Positions 7,476 to 14,733 of a DNA stretch of 30,921 bases are shown here, piece after piece. Location: positions 1 through 30,921 of the forward strand of contig JAVBPD010000099.1 in assembly GCA_031549885.1 (NCBI GenBank), read 5' to 3'. Positions within the stretch are counted from its first letter, which is position 1; each line of letters begins with the position of its first letter. The stretch is from WQUF01 sp031549885 (lineage in GTDB: Bacteria > Bacillota > Clostridia > Clostridiales > Clostridiaceae). The position numbers and the translations under genes are program-made. The notes under the pieces are model-generated. The model worked only from the letters and a program-made list of their open reading frames with translations, was not told the origin of the DNA and searched no databases.

Positions 7476-9026
7476 CTATATAATTGACTTGCCCAAAATA
7501 ATAATTTTATTTCCAGATTTTAATTCGTTCTTTTCCAAATTGTTTGCTTTAACAATATCATCCATTAACACATTAAATTTCTTTGAAATATCCCATATAT
7601 TTTCACCTTCTTGAATAGTATAAATGCTCATACTATAGTCCTTAGGAGGTATCTCTTCATCTGTTTCTCTAACTTGAGTGATTAAATTTTTATTATCAAC
7701 ATCAAAAATTTTATAATTTATATCAAGCAATGTTTTAACAGCAATATTCCTACCTTCTACATCGACGCTTAAACCATCTAAATAAACTAAAATTGCAAGC
7801 TTCATATTTGGATTTAATCCAATAACATCAATTGTAGAGGTAAATGGTATTTGACACTTAAGTGAATCATAATTATTTTCATTTCTAATTTTGTAAATAC
7901 AGCTTAAATTGATGACACCTTCTAAAAGTATCTTATCATCTATTAAATTCTTTTGAATCAAATCTGGACTTGCTGTTGAGTACAGAATTGTTTCTGGTAT
8001 TTTATTCTCTATTTCAATATCCTCTTTTATTATGAGCTTCCACTTATTTAAATGACTTACGCTGGTTATTGGTATGTTTTCTTTTTCAATATTAAATTTA
8101 ATTTTTGGTGAATATGCATCATCAACTATATTTTCAGTATTTTTCTGAATTATGTTTACAGTTGATTTTATAAGTACCTCTACTGATATAAGTTTATCTT
8201 CCCCCATGTCATTTTGCTTTAACTCATAATAGATATTACCAAGCTTAAATCTAGAATCAATGAGCACTGATTCTCCGATATTTTCAGTTTCAATTTCCTT
8301 TGTAAACTGAATTTCATTTTCCACAGTAAACACACCTGCATTATCTTTGCCAGAATATAATGATACTAAAGTTACATACCCTTCAATGTATATTTTGTTA
8401 TCATAAGTTTTATAATCTCTTTTTGTGATAAATGCATCTAATTTTAAAACTTTATCAATTGCAGGCTTGTCACCTAGAATATGGATATTTTCTTTTAATA
8501 CAATATCGTTATTGTAGGTTCCCTTATAAACATCTAAGTTAAATGGTTTTCTAAGAAGCTCTAATTTATCACTTCCATTTATTTCCTTGACAATTTCATA
8601 TTTCTCCCTATTATTAACCATCACTTTTAACTGAAGTATTCCATCAATGTTAATTTTCCTCTCATTTATAATTGATGAGTTAATATGTTCTATAAACGGA
8701 AATACCTCTACTCTTACATCTTTTCCTCCAGATGATATATCTATTGCACAAGAAAATTTATCTTCATAGCTTACACTTCTAACAAGATTATTATCATCTT
8801 CAATTGTGGAATAAATAATATTAAATTGAATATCCCCTTGAACACTAGCCCTACCATCCATAACATCAATTGACTTTACCCAAGGCTTTGCGTCAACCAT
8901 CAGTATCTTGTAAACATCTGGCTCTGTATCAGGAATTAAATAATCACCTCTAAACATACATTCATTGGAATACTCTCCAATATAGTTTTCATATTCAACC
9001 GTTTCTTTCATTAATTCAATGTCCAT
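7476..9026 (-). CDS. sipL: SPOCS (DUF3794) and LysM domain protein, SipL-like spore-coat anchor
   Basis: The protein is about 516 aa, made mostly of repeated beta-rich SPOCS/DUF3794 units. The first is marked by MFRGDYLIPDTEPDVYKIL near the N-terminus; others recur through residue 460. A C-terminal LysM domain begins at about YTIQEGENIWDISKKF. This is the architecture of SipL of Clostridioides difficile, which binds SpoIVA and tethers the coat to the forespore in the mother cell. The size also agrees. The start is ATG 9026: GGAGGAG lies six bases before it, while an in-frame ATG at 9041 contains that ribosome site. It has its own terminator, so it is not part of the cph operon. Assignment to SipL rests on architecture and a sporulation neighbourhood; other clostridial SPOCS/LysM proteins exist. 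Confidence 0.8.
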   Translation of the reverse strand: MDIELMKETVEYENYIGEYSNECMFRGDYLIPDTEPDVYKILMVDAKPWVKSIDVMDGRASVQGDIQFNIIYSTIEDDNNLVRSVSYEDKFSCAIDISSGGKDVRVEVFPFIEHINSSIINERKINIDGILQLKVMVNNREKYEIVKEINGSDKLELLRKPFNLDVYKGTYNNDIVLKENIHILGDKPAIDKVLKLDAFITKRDYKTYDNKIYIEGYVTLVSLYSGKDNAGVFTVENEIQFTKEIETENIGESVLIDSRFKLGNIYYELKQNDMGEDKLISVEVLIKSTVNIIQKNTENIVDDAYSPKIKFNIEKENIPITSVSHLNKWKLIIKEDIEIENKIPETILYSTASPDLIQKNLIDDKILLEGVINLSCIYKIRNENNYDSLKCQIPFTSTIDVIGLNPNMKLAILVYLDGLSVDVEGRNIAVKTLLDINYKIFDVDNKNLITQVRETDEEIPPKDYSMSIYTIQEGENIWDISKKFNVLMDDIVKANNLEKNELKSGNKIIILGKSII

Positions 9027-9157
9027 GGCATGCTCCTCCATTATTAAATCACTAGTAATTTATATAATGTTTATAGGTAAAATATTACTAATTTAATTAC
9101 TTTTGTGATAAAAAATGAAGATTAAAATTCGACTTTATTTATTGCTAAATTAATAAA

Positions 9158-9183
9158 AGGATAGTACATTTTAGCACTATCCT
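9158..9183 (-). terminator. Rho-independent terminator of veg
   Basis: Arms AGGATAGT/ACTATCCT (9158-9165 and 9176-9183) lie immediately beyond the veg stop codon. On the minus strand they are followed by TTTTATT, a convincing intrinsic terminator. Confidence 0.8.
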
Positions 9184-9184
9184 C

Positions 9185-9418
9185 TCATACAAATACAAGC
9201 TGTACAGTTTTTGTTAATACATCCGAATAACTATAAGTAACTGCGGTCTTATTATCATCTACTAATCTTACAACAAAAATACTAGAATAAACATTCTCTA
9301 ATATTCCTTCATTAACTACAATTTTACGTCTTCCAGCATTGGCTTTAAGTGTTACTTTCTGTCCTAAATGGTTTGCTATATCTTGTTTTATAGTCGCCAA
9401 GACACTATGATCTTTCAC
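9185..9418 (-). CDS. veg: Veg protein (DUF1021 family)
   Basis: Residues match the small Firmicute Veg family: an N-terminal helix with ATIKQDIANHLGQKVTLKAN, then AGRRKIVVNEGILENVY, then a C-terminal YSYSDVLTKTVQLVF strand. In Bacillus subtilis Veg is abundant in growing cells and stimulates biofilm matrix genes; its biochemical role is unsettled. I start it at GTG 9418 (77 aa), which has AGAGGG eight bases upstream. The frame is open to a GTG at 9454, but that codon lies upstream of the predicted transcription start (about 9439). Homologues are about 80-90 aa, so this is at the short end. It is a single-gene unit between spoIIID and the sipL-like gene, with two strong promoters and its own terminator. 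Confidence 0.9.
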   Translation of the reverse strand: MKDHSVLATIKQDIANHLGQKVTLKANAGRRKIVVNEGILENVYSSIFVVRLVDDNKTAVTYSYSDVLTKTVQLVFV

Positions 9419-9445
9419 ACCATACACCCTCTTTCTCACATATTT

Positions 9446-9474
9446 ATTATACACTAAAAGGGTATCATTGTCAA
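9446..9474 (-). promoter_or_regulatory. Consensus sigma-A promoter of veg (proximal)
   Basis: On the minus strand, -35 TTGACA (9469-9474) and -10 TATAAT (9446-9451) are both perfect, with an ideal 17-base spacer (9452-9468). Transcription should begin near 9439, about 20 bases before the chosen GTG. The veg promoter of Bacillus subtilis is a classic strong vegetative promoter. Confidence 0.88.
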
Positions 9475-9488
9475 TGAATTAAACAATT

Positions 9489-9517
9489 ATTTTAACAACA
9501 CTTTCTTATATTGTCAA
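9489..9517 (-). promoter_or_regulatory. Second sigma-A promoter upstream of veg (distal)
   Basis: On the minus strand, a perfect -35 TTGACA (9512-9517) is followed after exactly 17 bases by TAAAAT (9489-9494), one mismatch from consensus. It lies 43 bases upstream of the proximal promoter in the same direction, so the two are in tandem. Confidence 0.7.
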
Positions 9518-9679
9518 TAGTTTTTTTGAAATTTTGTGTAAAGGATACAAATTTTTATGAGGTAGTATTATTTATAGTATTTCTATGAAATGATTTTTTA
9601 TGCATATAATATAATAAAAGTATATGCTCTTAGGTCTCCCCTTACATTTTTTATTAAGCTTATAATAGCTTAATTAAAT

Positions 9680-9715
9680 AAAGGACCAGACTTTTAATAA
9701 AGTTGATCCTTTTTT
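9680..9715. terminator. Imperfect hairpin terminator after spoIIID
   Basis: Just beyond the spoIIID stop, AAGGATCAACTTT pairs with AAAGTCTGGTCCTT apart from small bulges, and is followed on the minus strand by TTATTTAATT. The plus strand also shows TTTTTT after it. A second small repeat (AAGCT/AGCTT near 9657-9672) lies further on. Confidence 0.6.
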
Positions 9716-9719
9716 AATA

Positions 9720-9974
9720 TTATTCATTAATGACTTTATATTTTAGTTTAGTAGCTTTTCCGCCTCTGATGTGCCTTTCTGCTTTATTAAAATTCAATAT
9801 ATTTTTTGCCTCATCTGCAATCATTGAATTTATTTTAGGCAGCCTATCAGTCATGTCTTTGTGTATCGTACTTTTACTTACGCCAAACACTTTGGCAGTT
9901 TTTCTTATGGTTGCTTTTGAGCTAATTATGTAATTAGCTACTTCTAAAACTCTCTCTTCAATATAGTCTTTCAT
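9720..9974 (-). CDS. spoIIID: Sporulation transcriptional regulator SpoIIID
   Basis: At 84 aa this has the size of SpoIIID and begins with the family's YIEERVLEVANYII. A helix-turn-helix is visible at about residues 22-43 (TIRKTAKVFGVSKSTIHKDM), followed by DRLPKIN and the basic tail HIRGGKATKLKYK, a well-conserved family ending. SpoIIID is a mother-cell DNA-binding protein that activates and represses many sigma-E-dependent genes during endospore formation. AAAGGATG lies seven bases before the ATG. Its place downstream of spoIIQ is conserved in spore-formers. Possible target sites (GGACAA) occur upstream of spoIIQ and the ywmB-like gene. Confidence 0.97.
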   Translation of the reverse strand: MKDYIEERVLEVANYIISSKATIRKTAKVFGVSKSTIHKDMTDRLPKINSMIADEAKNILNFNKAERHIRGGKATKLKYKVINE

Positions 9975-10010
9975 AATTAGACATCCTTTATCTTTGAAAT
10001 ATGTAATAAC

Positions 10011-10028
10011 TTTGTTTTTAAAAACAAA
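10011..10028. repeat. 18-base perfect palindrome upstream of spoIIID
   Basis: TTTGTTTTT followed directly by AAAAACAAA forms a perfect, loop-free palindrome about 36 bases upstream of the spoIIID start and 20 bases beyond the spoIIQ stop. It could be a weak termination element for spoIIQ or a dyad operator for spoIIID. The sequence alone does not decide. Confidence 0.5.
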
Positions 10029-10048
10029 TTTTCTACTCTTATTTAAAA

Positions 10049-11014
10049 TTAATATTTTATATATTTTGATGGATCTTGATATTCGCCATTTCTAATCAAT
10101 TCAAAGCAAAGACGTGGTCCTTTTTCAATATAGGCATCCTTAACTTCCCCAATGTTACCAATTTGCTGATTTTGAGTTACCTTGTCTCCTGCATTGATTA
10201 GTAAAGAAGCGCCATCTAAATTTTTATACACAGTTTTAATGCCATTGCCGTGGTCCATAGTTACAATTGCACCGTTAAGATCTTGATCGATTGCTAAAAT
10301 TTCGCCGTCAGATACAGCTTTAACAGGGGCCCCTACAGATGCAGATATTTCTATTCCGTTGCTGAAAGTAATCCATTGGTTGCCATTCTCAGTTTTTCCT
10401 TCGATTAATTTATCATAATCAGTTATTACTTGACCAGCCACTGGCTTTAAGAAATTAAAACCTGAAGCTGCAGCTACTTGTTCCGAATCGGAATTATTAT
10501 CATCAAGAGCAACATTTTCGTCAGTAGTTTCAGATGTTTGGGCAGTTTCACTTGATACATTTTCATTGCTAACAGTTGCATTGTCAGAAACAATTGTTTC
10601 ATCTTGTTGAGGTGTAACATCAACAGCAACATTGCTATCTTCTTCATTAATTGCAGAATTTGTATCATTTGCTAAATTTGCATTATCTTCCATATCATTT
10701 CCTGAATTTACATTACCTTCTGTAACACTTGCTAAATTTTGATCATTAGAATCTTCATTTTTAACTTGTAGTGAATTTGCAGGTCCTGTTTGTTCTTCAA
10801 GGTTTGAAGATAAATTTAAATCTGTTTTTGTAGCGGATGCAACCGTTGTATTATTAGCAGTACTAGTAGTGTTTGTTGATACCTTTGATTCTTCACTATT
10901 TGAAGAATTTCTGACTGCAATTGCAACTATAGTAGCAACTATGGCCAATACTAAAAACAAAATAATGTAAAAGCTTTCTCTTTTAAATAAACTAGGTTTA
11001 TTTTTATAGTTCAT
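10049..11014 (-). CDS. spoIIQ: SpoIIQ-like membrane-anchored LytM-domain protein, catalytically degenerate
   Basis: Residues 1-14 are cytoplasmic, about 15-34 form one membrane helix, and 36-185 are a low-complexity Asn/Ser/Thr/Glu linker. About 188-321 form an M23/LytM fold (SFNFLKP near the start, GDKVTQNQQIGNIGE at 276-290, PRLCFELIRNG at 300-310). SpoIIQ sits in the forespore membrane and pairs with mother-cell SpoIIIAH across the two membranes during engulfment. Aligned by eye to LytM, every zinc or catalytic ligand is replaced: S218 and E222 for HxxxD, N265 for the middle His, R301 and C303 for HxH. An anchoring rather than cutting role is therefore likely. AAAGGAGGTG lies five bases before the ATG. 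Position between murA and spoIIID supports the call; spoIID is absent. Confidence 0.88.
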   Translation of the reverse strand: MNYKNKPSLFKRESFYIILFLVLAIVATIVAIAVRNSSNSEESKVSTNTTSTANNTTVASATKTDLNLSSNLEEQTGPANSLQVKNEDSNDQNLASVTEGNVNSGNDMEDNANLANDTNSAINEEDSNVAVDVTPQQDETIVSDNATVSNENVSSETAQTSETTDENVALDDNNSDSEQVAAASGFNFLKPVAGQVITDYDKLIEGKTENGNQWITFSNGIEISASVGAPVKAVSDGEILAIDQDLNGAIVTMDHGNGIKTVYKNLDGASLLINAGDKVTQNQQIGNIGEVKDAYIEKGPRLCFELIRNGEYQDPSKYIKY

Positions 11015-11036
11015 ATGAACACCTCCTTTTAAAAGT

Positions 11037-11042
11037 TTGTCC
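11037..11042 (-). promoter_or_regulatory. Possible SpoIIID box upstream of spoIIQ
   Basis: GGACAA on the minus strand lies 23 bases ahead of the spoIIQ ATG. It matches the core of the GGACAAG consensus described for Bacillus subtilis SpoIIID. A six-base match alone is weak evidence. Confidence 0.3.
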
Positions 11043-11093
11043 GGAATATGGAAAAATATTCAAATAATATATAAATTTTTTAATATTATAAGC

Positions 11094-11143
11094 ACTAAAA
11101 GAGTATTAACGGAAAATATTTATTCCATTAATACTCTTTTAGT
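11094..11143 (-). terminator. Long hairpin between murA and spoIIQ
   Basis: Perfect 16-base arms (11094-11109 and 11128-11143, beginning ACTAAAAGAG) extend by GGAA/TTCC after one mismatch, giving a stem of about 20 pairs. It lies 15 bases after the murA stop. The minus-strand tail is AT-rich without a clean T run, so it may terminate murA transcripts or protect their 3' ends. Confidence 0.7.
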
Positions 11144-11158
11144 AAATGATTTTTTAAG

Positions 11159-12406
11159 TTAAGCTTTAAATATTTGAGCGCCTAAGCTTTCAAGCTTTAC
11201 ATGCAAATTATCATACCCTCTTTCAATATGATTCATATCGCCTATCTCCGTGTCCCCTTGCGCACATAAAGCCATCAAAACAAGAGCTGCACCAGCTCTT
11301 AAATCTGAAGCTGTTACCTTGCAACCTTTGATTTTATCTACTCCTTGAATTATAGCGCTTTTTCCTGATACTGAAATATTTGCTCCCATTTTATTAAATT
11401 CATTAATGTGGAGAAATCTATTTTCAAAAACTGTTTCAGTTATTATGCTGGTTCCTGAAACCGTACTCAATAGGGCCATGATTTGAGCTTGCATATCAGT
11501 TGGAAAGCCTGGAAATGGCATGGTTTTAATATCCGTACATTGAAGATCGTTTCTTCCGTCCACAATTATGGAATCCTCATCATTAATTAATTTTACTCCC
11601 ATTTCTTTTAATTTAGCTGAAACAGGCTTTAAACAATATTCATTGACTTTTTTTATTTTAATTTTACTCTTTGTAATAGCTGCTGCAATCATATAAGTTC
11701 CTGCTTCAATTCTATCCGGTATTGGTTCATAGGAGCATCCGATTAATTCATTCACTCCTATTATTTTAATAGAATCGGTACCTGCGCCAGATATCTTTGC
11801 CCCCATTTTGTTTAAAAAATTAGCAAGATCAGCAATTTCAGGTTCTTCTGCTGCATTGTCTATGATGGTCTCACCTTCAGCAAATACAGCAGCCATTAAA
11901 ATATTTTCAGTAGCACCGACAGACGGAAAATCTAAATAGATTCTTGTTCCAATTAATTTATTTGCTATAACCTCAACAAAACCATAATCTTTATTTATTG
12001 TAGCTCCTAACGAAGAAAGACCCTTTAGATGAAGCTCTATAGGTCTTGTACCAATGTTACATCCTCCCGGATAATAAATTTTCGCTCTTCCATATTTTGC
12101 TACAATAGGCCCTAAAAACAAAAAAGAAGCTCTTATTTTATTTGAAACCTCTTGGGCTAATTCAGTTTTATTTACAAATTCTGGATTTACTGATAATGTA
12201 TTTTTAAAATAGTCTACTTTTGCACCTATTCCTTTAAGCAATTCAATCATTATTTTTACATCTGAAATATTTGGAACATTTATTATTTTTGTTGTTCCAT
12301 TTCCTAAAATAGATGCAGCAATAATTGGTAAAGATGAATTCTTAGAGCAACTTGTTACTATTTCACCAGATAATTCTTTATTTCCTGTAATGATTAATTT
12401 AGACAT
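11159..12406 (-). CDS. murA: UDP-N-acetylglucosamine 1-carboxyvinyltransferase
   Basis: MurA transfers enolpyruvate from phosphoenolpyruvate to UDP-GlcNAc, the first committed step of peptidoglycan synthesis, in the cytoplasm. The 415 aa match the usual 417-435. K22 lies in SKNSSLP. The catalytic and fosfomycin-targeted cysteine is C116 in YYPGGCNIGTRPIELHL. PFPGFPTDMQAQ carries the conserved Asp, and DLRAGAALV the C-terminal Arg. The loop around K22 (TSCSKNSS) is less alanine-rich than the usual GAKNAA. GGAGGT precedes the ATG. It follows the ywmB-like gene by 25 bases, the arrangement seen at the spore-former murAA locus, so this is probably the sporulation-linked copy. Confidence 0.96.
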   Translation of the reverse strand: MSKLIITGNKELSGEIVTSCSKNSSLPIIAASILGNGTTKIINVPNISDVKIMIELLKGIGAKVDYFKNTLSVNPEFVNKTELAQEVSNKIRASFLFLGPIVAKYGRAKIYYPGGCNIGTRPIELHLKGLSSLGATINKDYGFVEVIANKLIGTRIYLDFPSVGATENILMAAVFAEGETIIDNAAEEPEIADLANFLNKMGAKISGAGTDSIKIIGVNELIGCSYEPIPDRIEAGTYMIAAAITKSKIKIKKVNEYCLKPVSAKLKEMGVKLINDEDSIIVDGRNDLQCTDIKTMPFPGFPTDMQAQIMALLSTVSGTSIITETVFENRFLHINEFNKMGANISVSGKSAIIQGVDKIKGCKVTASDLRAGAALVLMALCAQGDTEIGDMNHIERGYDNLHVKLESLGAQIFKA

Positions 12407-12431
12407 AAATAGCTTACCTCCATTTGTTGCA

Positions 12432-13016
12432 TTAATAGTTCATCATAATCTCTGGAAGGCCTATATATAGGTAATTTCCATCATTATATTTACAAATAGC
12501 AATATTAAAATTCTCTACATTTGATACAATCCAATTATTGTTAATATAAATCATATTATCATTTTCAAATTCAAAAACTTTAAAACTTTTGCTCTTTAAA
12601 TATTGTTTTATGGAATCTTTTACTTTAAGATAATTAGCATCAGATATTTTTATCTTATAAGTTCCATTTACTTTTGCATAATCATAGTATTTTCCATTGT
12701 ATTTTAAAAATAAATTTTTTAAGGATTTGTACTGATCATAATTTTTTAATTTATTAATATTAATTATAATAACGTTTTTTGATTCTTCTTTATGGTATGA
12801 CAAATCATAGCATAATTGGAAAGATAATCGATTAAATAGCTTAGTTATCTGGCTTTCATTTATATTATTCCCTGTTAAAAGAATTGTTACACTTAAGTTT
12901 TCAAAAGAACCATTGGTAATTAATAGAAGTTTATCCAAATATTCTTTCTCAAGATTTGAATTTTTGAGCATAAAAAAACATGAAATTATAAAAACTAAAA
13001 AGAGCTTATTCTTCAT
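12432..13016 (-). CDS. YwmB-like secreted or membrane-anchored protein
   Basis: This protein has 194 aa. Residues 1 to about 18 (KNKLFLVFIISCFFMLK) form a signal peptide or short membrane anchor. The rest alternates short strands and helices, for example VIININKLKNYD, YAKVNGTYKIKI and YLYIGLPEI. Clear motifs are lacking. The assignment rests mainly on position: in Bacillus subtilis ywmB is directly upstream of murAA, and the size and secretion signal fit the DUF1779 family reasonably (Bacillus YwmB is somewhat longer). Its function is not known. A strong AGGAGGGG site lies seven bases before the ATG. Two GGACAA elements lie 27-73 bases upstream. Confidence 0.6.
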   Translation of the reverse strand: MKNKLFLVFIISCFFMLKNSNLEKEYLDKLLLITNGSFENLSVTILLTGNNINESQITKLFNRLSFQLCYDLSYHKEESKNVIIININKLKNYDQYKSLKNLFLKYNGKYYDYAKVNGTYKIKISDANYLKVKDSIKQYLKSKSFKVFEFENDNMIYINNNWIVSNVENFNIAICKYNDGNYLYIGLPEIMMNY

Positions 13017-13042
13017 AATTTAACCCCTCCTGTTATTATTTT

Positions 13043-13049
13043 GGACAAG
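13043..13049 (+). promoter_or_regulatory. Possible SpoIIID box (GGACAAG)
   Basis: A full seven-base match to the Bacillus subtilis SpoIIID consensus lies in the divergent gap between the ywmB-like gene and the plus-strand unknown gene. A second core match in the opposite orientation is at 13084-13089. Binding is inference. Confidence 0.35.
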
Positions 13050-13083
13050 GTTTCTAAAGGCTAATCACAAATTTAAATATAGT

Positions 13084-13089
13084 TTGTCC
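13084..13089 (-). promoter_or_regulatory. Second possible SpoIIID half-match (GGACAA)
   Basis: The minus-strand hexamer GGACAA lies 41 bases from the GGACAAG at 13043 and is inverted relative to it, in the same divergent gap. It is a weak signal alone, listed because the pair may act together. Confidence 0.25.
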
Positions 13090-13243
13090 ACAAAATAATT
13101 TCTCGTTTTATCAAAAATTGCTATGCAGCATATTTTATGTTTCTATATTGCAATTACAAGGATATTAATATGATTTTTGTCATTTCTTTATTTATAATGT
13201 CTATAAAACGGCTTAAAGTGTATAAGGGGTGATAACAATTTTA

Positions 13244-14587
13244 TTGAATGATTTTAAAAAAGCTATAAATTCTGGGCTCGGCAGCGCTATTATGGAATTA
13301 AAAGAATCAAAAGATAATAAGATGTATGAGGATGCAATTTTATACGCCTCTCTAAATAATACTTGCTACGATCCATATTGTGAAGATGAAAGATGTGACT
13401 ATCTGTATAACGCCATAAAGCTTATTGGAAATACGAATTTTTTTGAAGATAAAATTATTGAAAAATTCTTTAAATCCACTTCATTTTGGACTATAAAGCA
13501 ATTATCTGGAATTCTTTGTCTATTTGGAAAGGAAGGAAGTAAAAAATCTATTGACGCTTTAAAGGATAAATTTAATGAATACCTTATTGACCTTTCTCAA
13601 AAAAGAATTAATCCTAATGATGAAATTATCATTAAGTATGCTGAAATATTGACAATAAGGCTTTGCGAATTTTATAAAATGAAATATTTGTTAAAATATG
13701 CAGAAAATATTGGCCAAATTATAAAAGAAAATAATGGAAAAGTATTGTTTTCATATGATGATCTGCTAAATTATTCCTATGAAAAATTTGGTGAAAGCAT
13801 AGTATTAAATACACTTAAGAAAAAAGCTGAAAAATCTGATAATATAAAGAATTTTTTAGATAAGATTTTACTGGATGAAATAAATAGAAAAAAATCACTT
13901 GAAAGTAAAGACAATTTAAAGATAACATATCATACGCTAATTAACCTATCAGAAACATCAAATGATGATTACCTTAGAACTCTATCAGCAAAGGCATCTA
14001 TGTCTTACAAGGATATTGAAATTCTTCAAGCAGCTGATAGGTTTAAAACAGAAAAAAATCCTAAAACTATATATGCTTTGTTGATATTTTTTATATTTAT
14101 AGATTATCCATACAACATTACAGATATATTAAATAAATATGAAACTTCAAATGACGAAGCTTTTAAATCCATATGCCTTGAGGCACTATCTAGGTATAAG
14201 GACAAACGCTTACATGATATTGCAATAGAAAACCTTAGAAATAACTTTTTAGTTAGAGAATCTTTAGGATTATTAATTAAAAATTTCAATAATGATTATT
14301 CTTACATATTAGATGTTGTAGAAAATTATAAAGAAAACCCAAAATATGATTTTCATTCTTTAGTTTTACAAATAATAAAAATATTTCAAAACAGGAAATG
14401 TAAAAATGCTTTTGATATATTATCTTTTACTTATAGAAAAAATAAATGTTCTTGTTGTAGAACTTATTTAATTGAAATAATGTGCAAAAATGAAATTATA
14501 ACAGATGAAATATTAGAAGAATGCTTAAATGATAGTTCAGAAGAAACAAGGACAATAATAGAAAGTTATAAAAAGGCTCTGCATTAA
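13244..14587 (+). CDS. All-helical protein of unknown function, possible HEAT-type repeats
   Basis: I do not recognise this 447-aa protein. It is rich in Lys, Asn, Ile, Leu and Glu and appears almost entirely helical, with helix pairs of about 35-40 residues (for example SFWTIKQLSGILCLFGKEG and SICLEALSRYKDKRLHDIAI). This resembles HEAT or ARM scaffolds that bind proteins. Two Cys clusters stand out: CYDPYCEDERC near residue 45 and KCSCC near 405. No membrane segment or signal peptide is present. The likely start is TTG 13244, ten bases after AAGGGGTGAT; an in-frame GTG at 13229 lies inside that ribosome site. It has its own terminator and stands between the sporulation block and the acyltransferase cluster without clear affiliation. 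Confidence 0.6.
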   Translation: MNDFKKAINSGLGSAIMELKESKDNKMYEDAILYASLNNTCYDPYCEDERCDYLYNAIKLIGNTNFFEDKIIEKFFKSTSFWTIKQLSGILCLFGKEGSKKSIDALKDKFNEYLIDLSQKRINPNDEIIIKYAEILTIRLCEFYKMKYLLKYAENIGQIIKENNGKVLFSYDDLLNYSYEKFGESIVLNTLKKKAEKSDNIKNFLDKILLDEINRKKSLESKDNLKITYHTLINLSETSNDDYLRTLSAKASMSYKDIEILQAADRFKTEKNPKTIYALLIFFIFIDYPYNITDILNKYETSNDEAFKSICLEALSRYKDKRLHDIAIENLRNNFLVRESLGLLIKNFNNDYSYILDVVENYKENPKYDFHSLVLQIIKIFQNRKCKNAFDILSFTYRKNKCSCCRTYLIEIMCKNEIITDEILEECLNDSSEETRTIIESYKKALH

Positions 14588-14601
14588 TAGCAGAGTTTTT
14601 T
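14577..14601 (+). terminator. Rho-independent terminator overlapping the gene end
   Basis: CTCTGC/GCAGAG arms (14577-14582 and 14590-14595) are followed by six T. The stop codon of the helical-protein gene lies in the loop, so the left arm is coding sequence. Confidence 0.88.
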
Positions 14602-14673
14602 AATTTCTAATAGTTTTTTATTCCATATATTCTCTTTGGGAATGATTTACATTATATCTTAAGACAGCAATTC

Positions 14674-14702
14674 TTGTAACTAAATAAAATAAATCATATA
14701 AT
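14674..14702 (+). promoter_or_regulatory. Predicted sigma-A promoter of the acyltransferase cluster (first)
   Basis: TTGTAA (14674-14679), a 17-base spacer, and perfect TATAAT (14697-14702) lie 31 bases before the first acyltransferase ATG. The same two hexamers with the same spacing recur before the third gene (17601-17629). Confidence 0.72.
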
Positions 14703-14733
14703 TTACAACAAATACTAAGAGAGGAGCTCCACA

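Noticed and set aside
9027..9150. Sigma-E promoter for the sipL-like gene (GTAATATT ... CATTATAT)
   Set aside because: The spacing between the elements is only about 11 bases, short of the 13-15 expected, and the -10 match is poor.
9602..9627. GCATAT/ATATGC inverted repeat between veg and spoIIID as an RNA element
   Set aside because: Six-base arms with a 14-base loop in very AT-rich DNA are expected by chance, and no conserved RNA features are visible.
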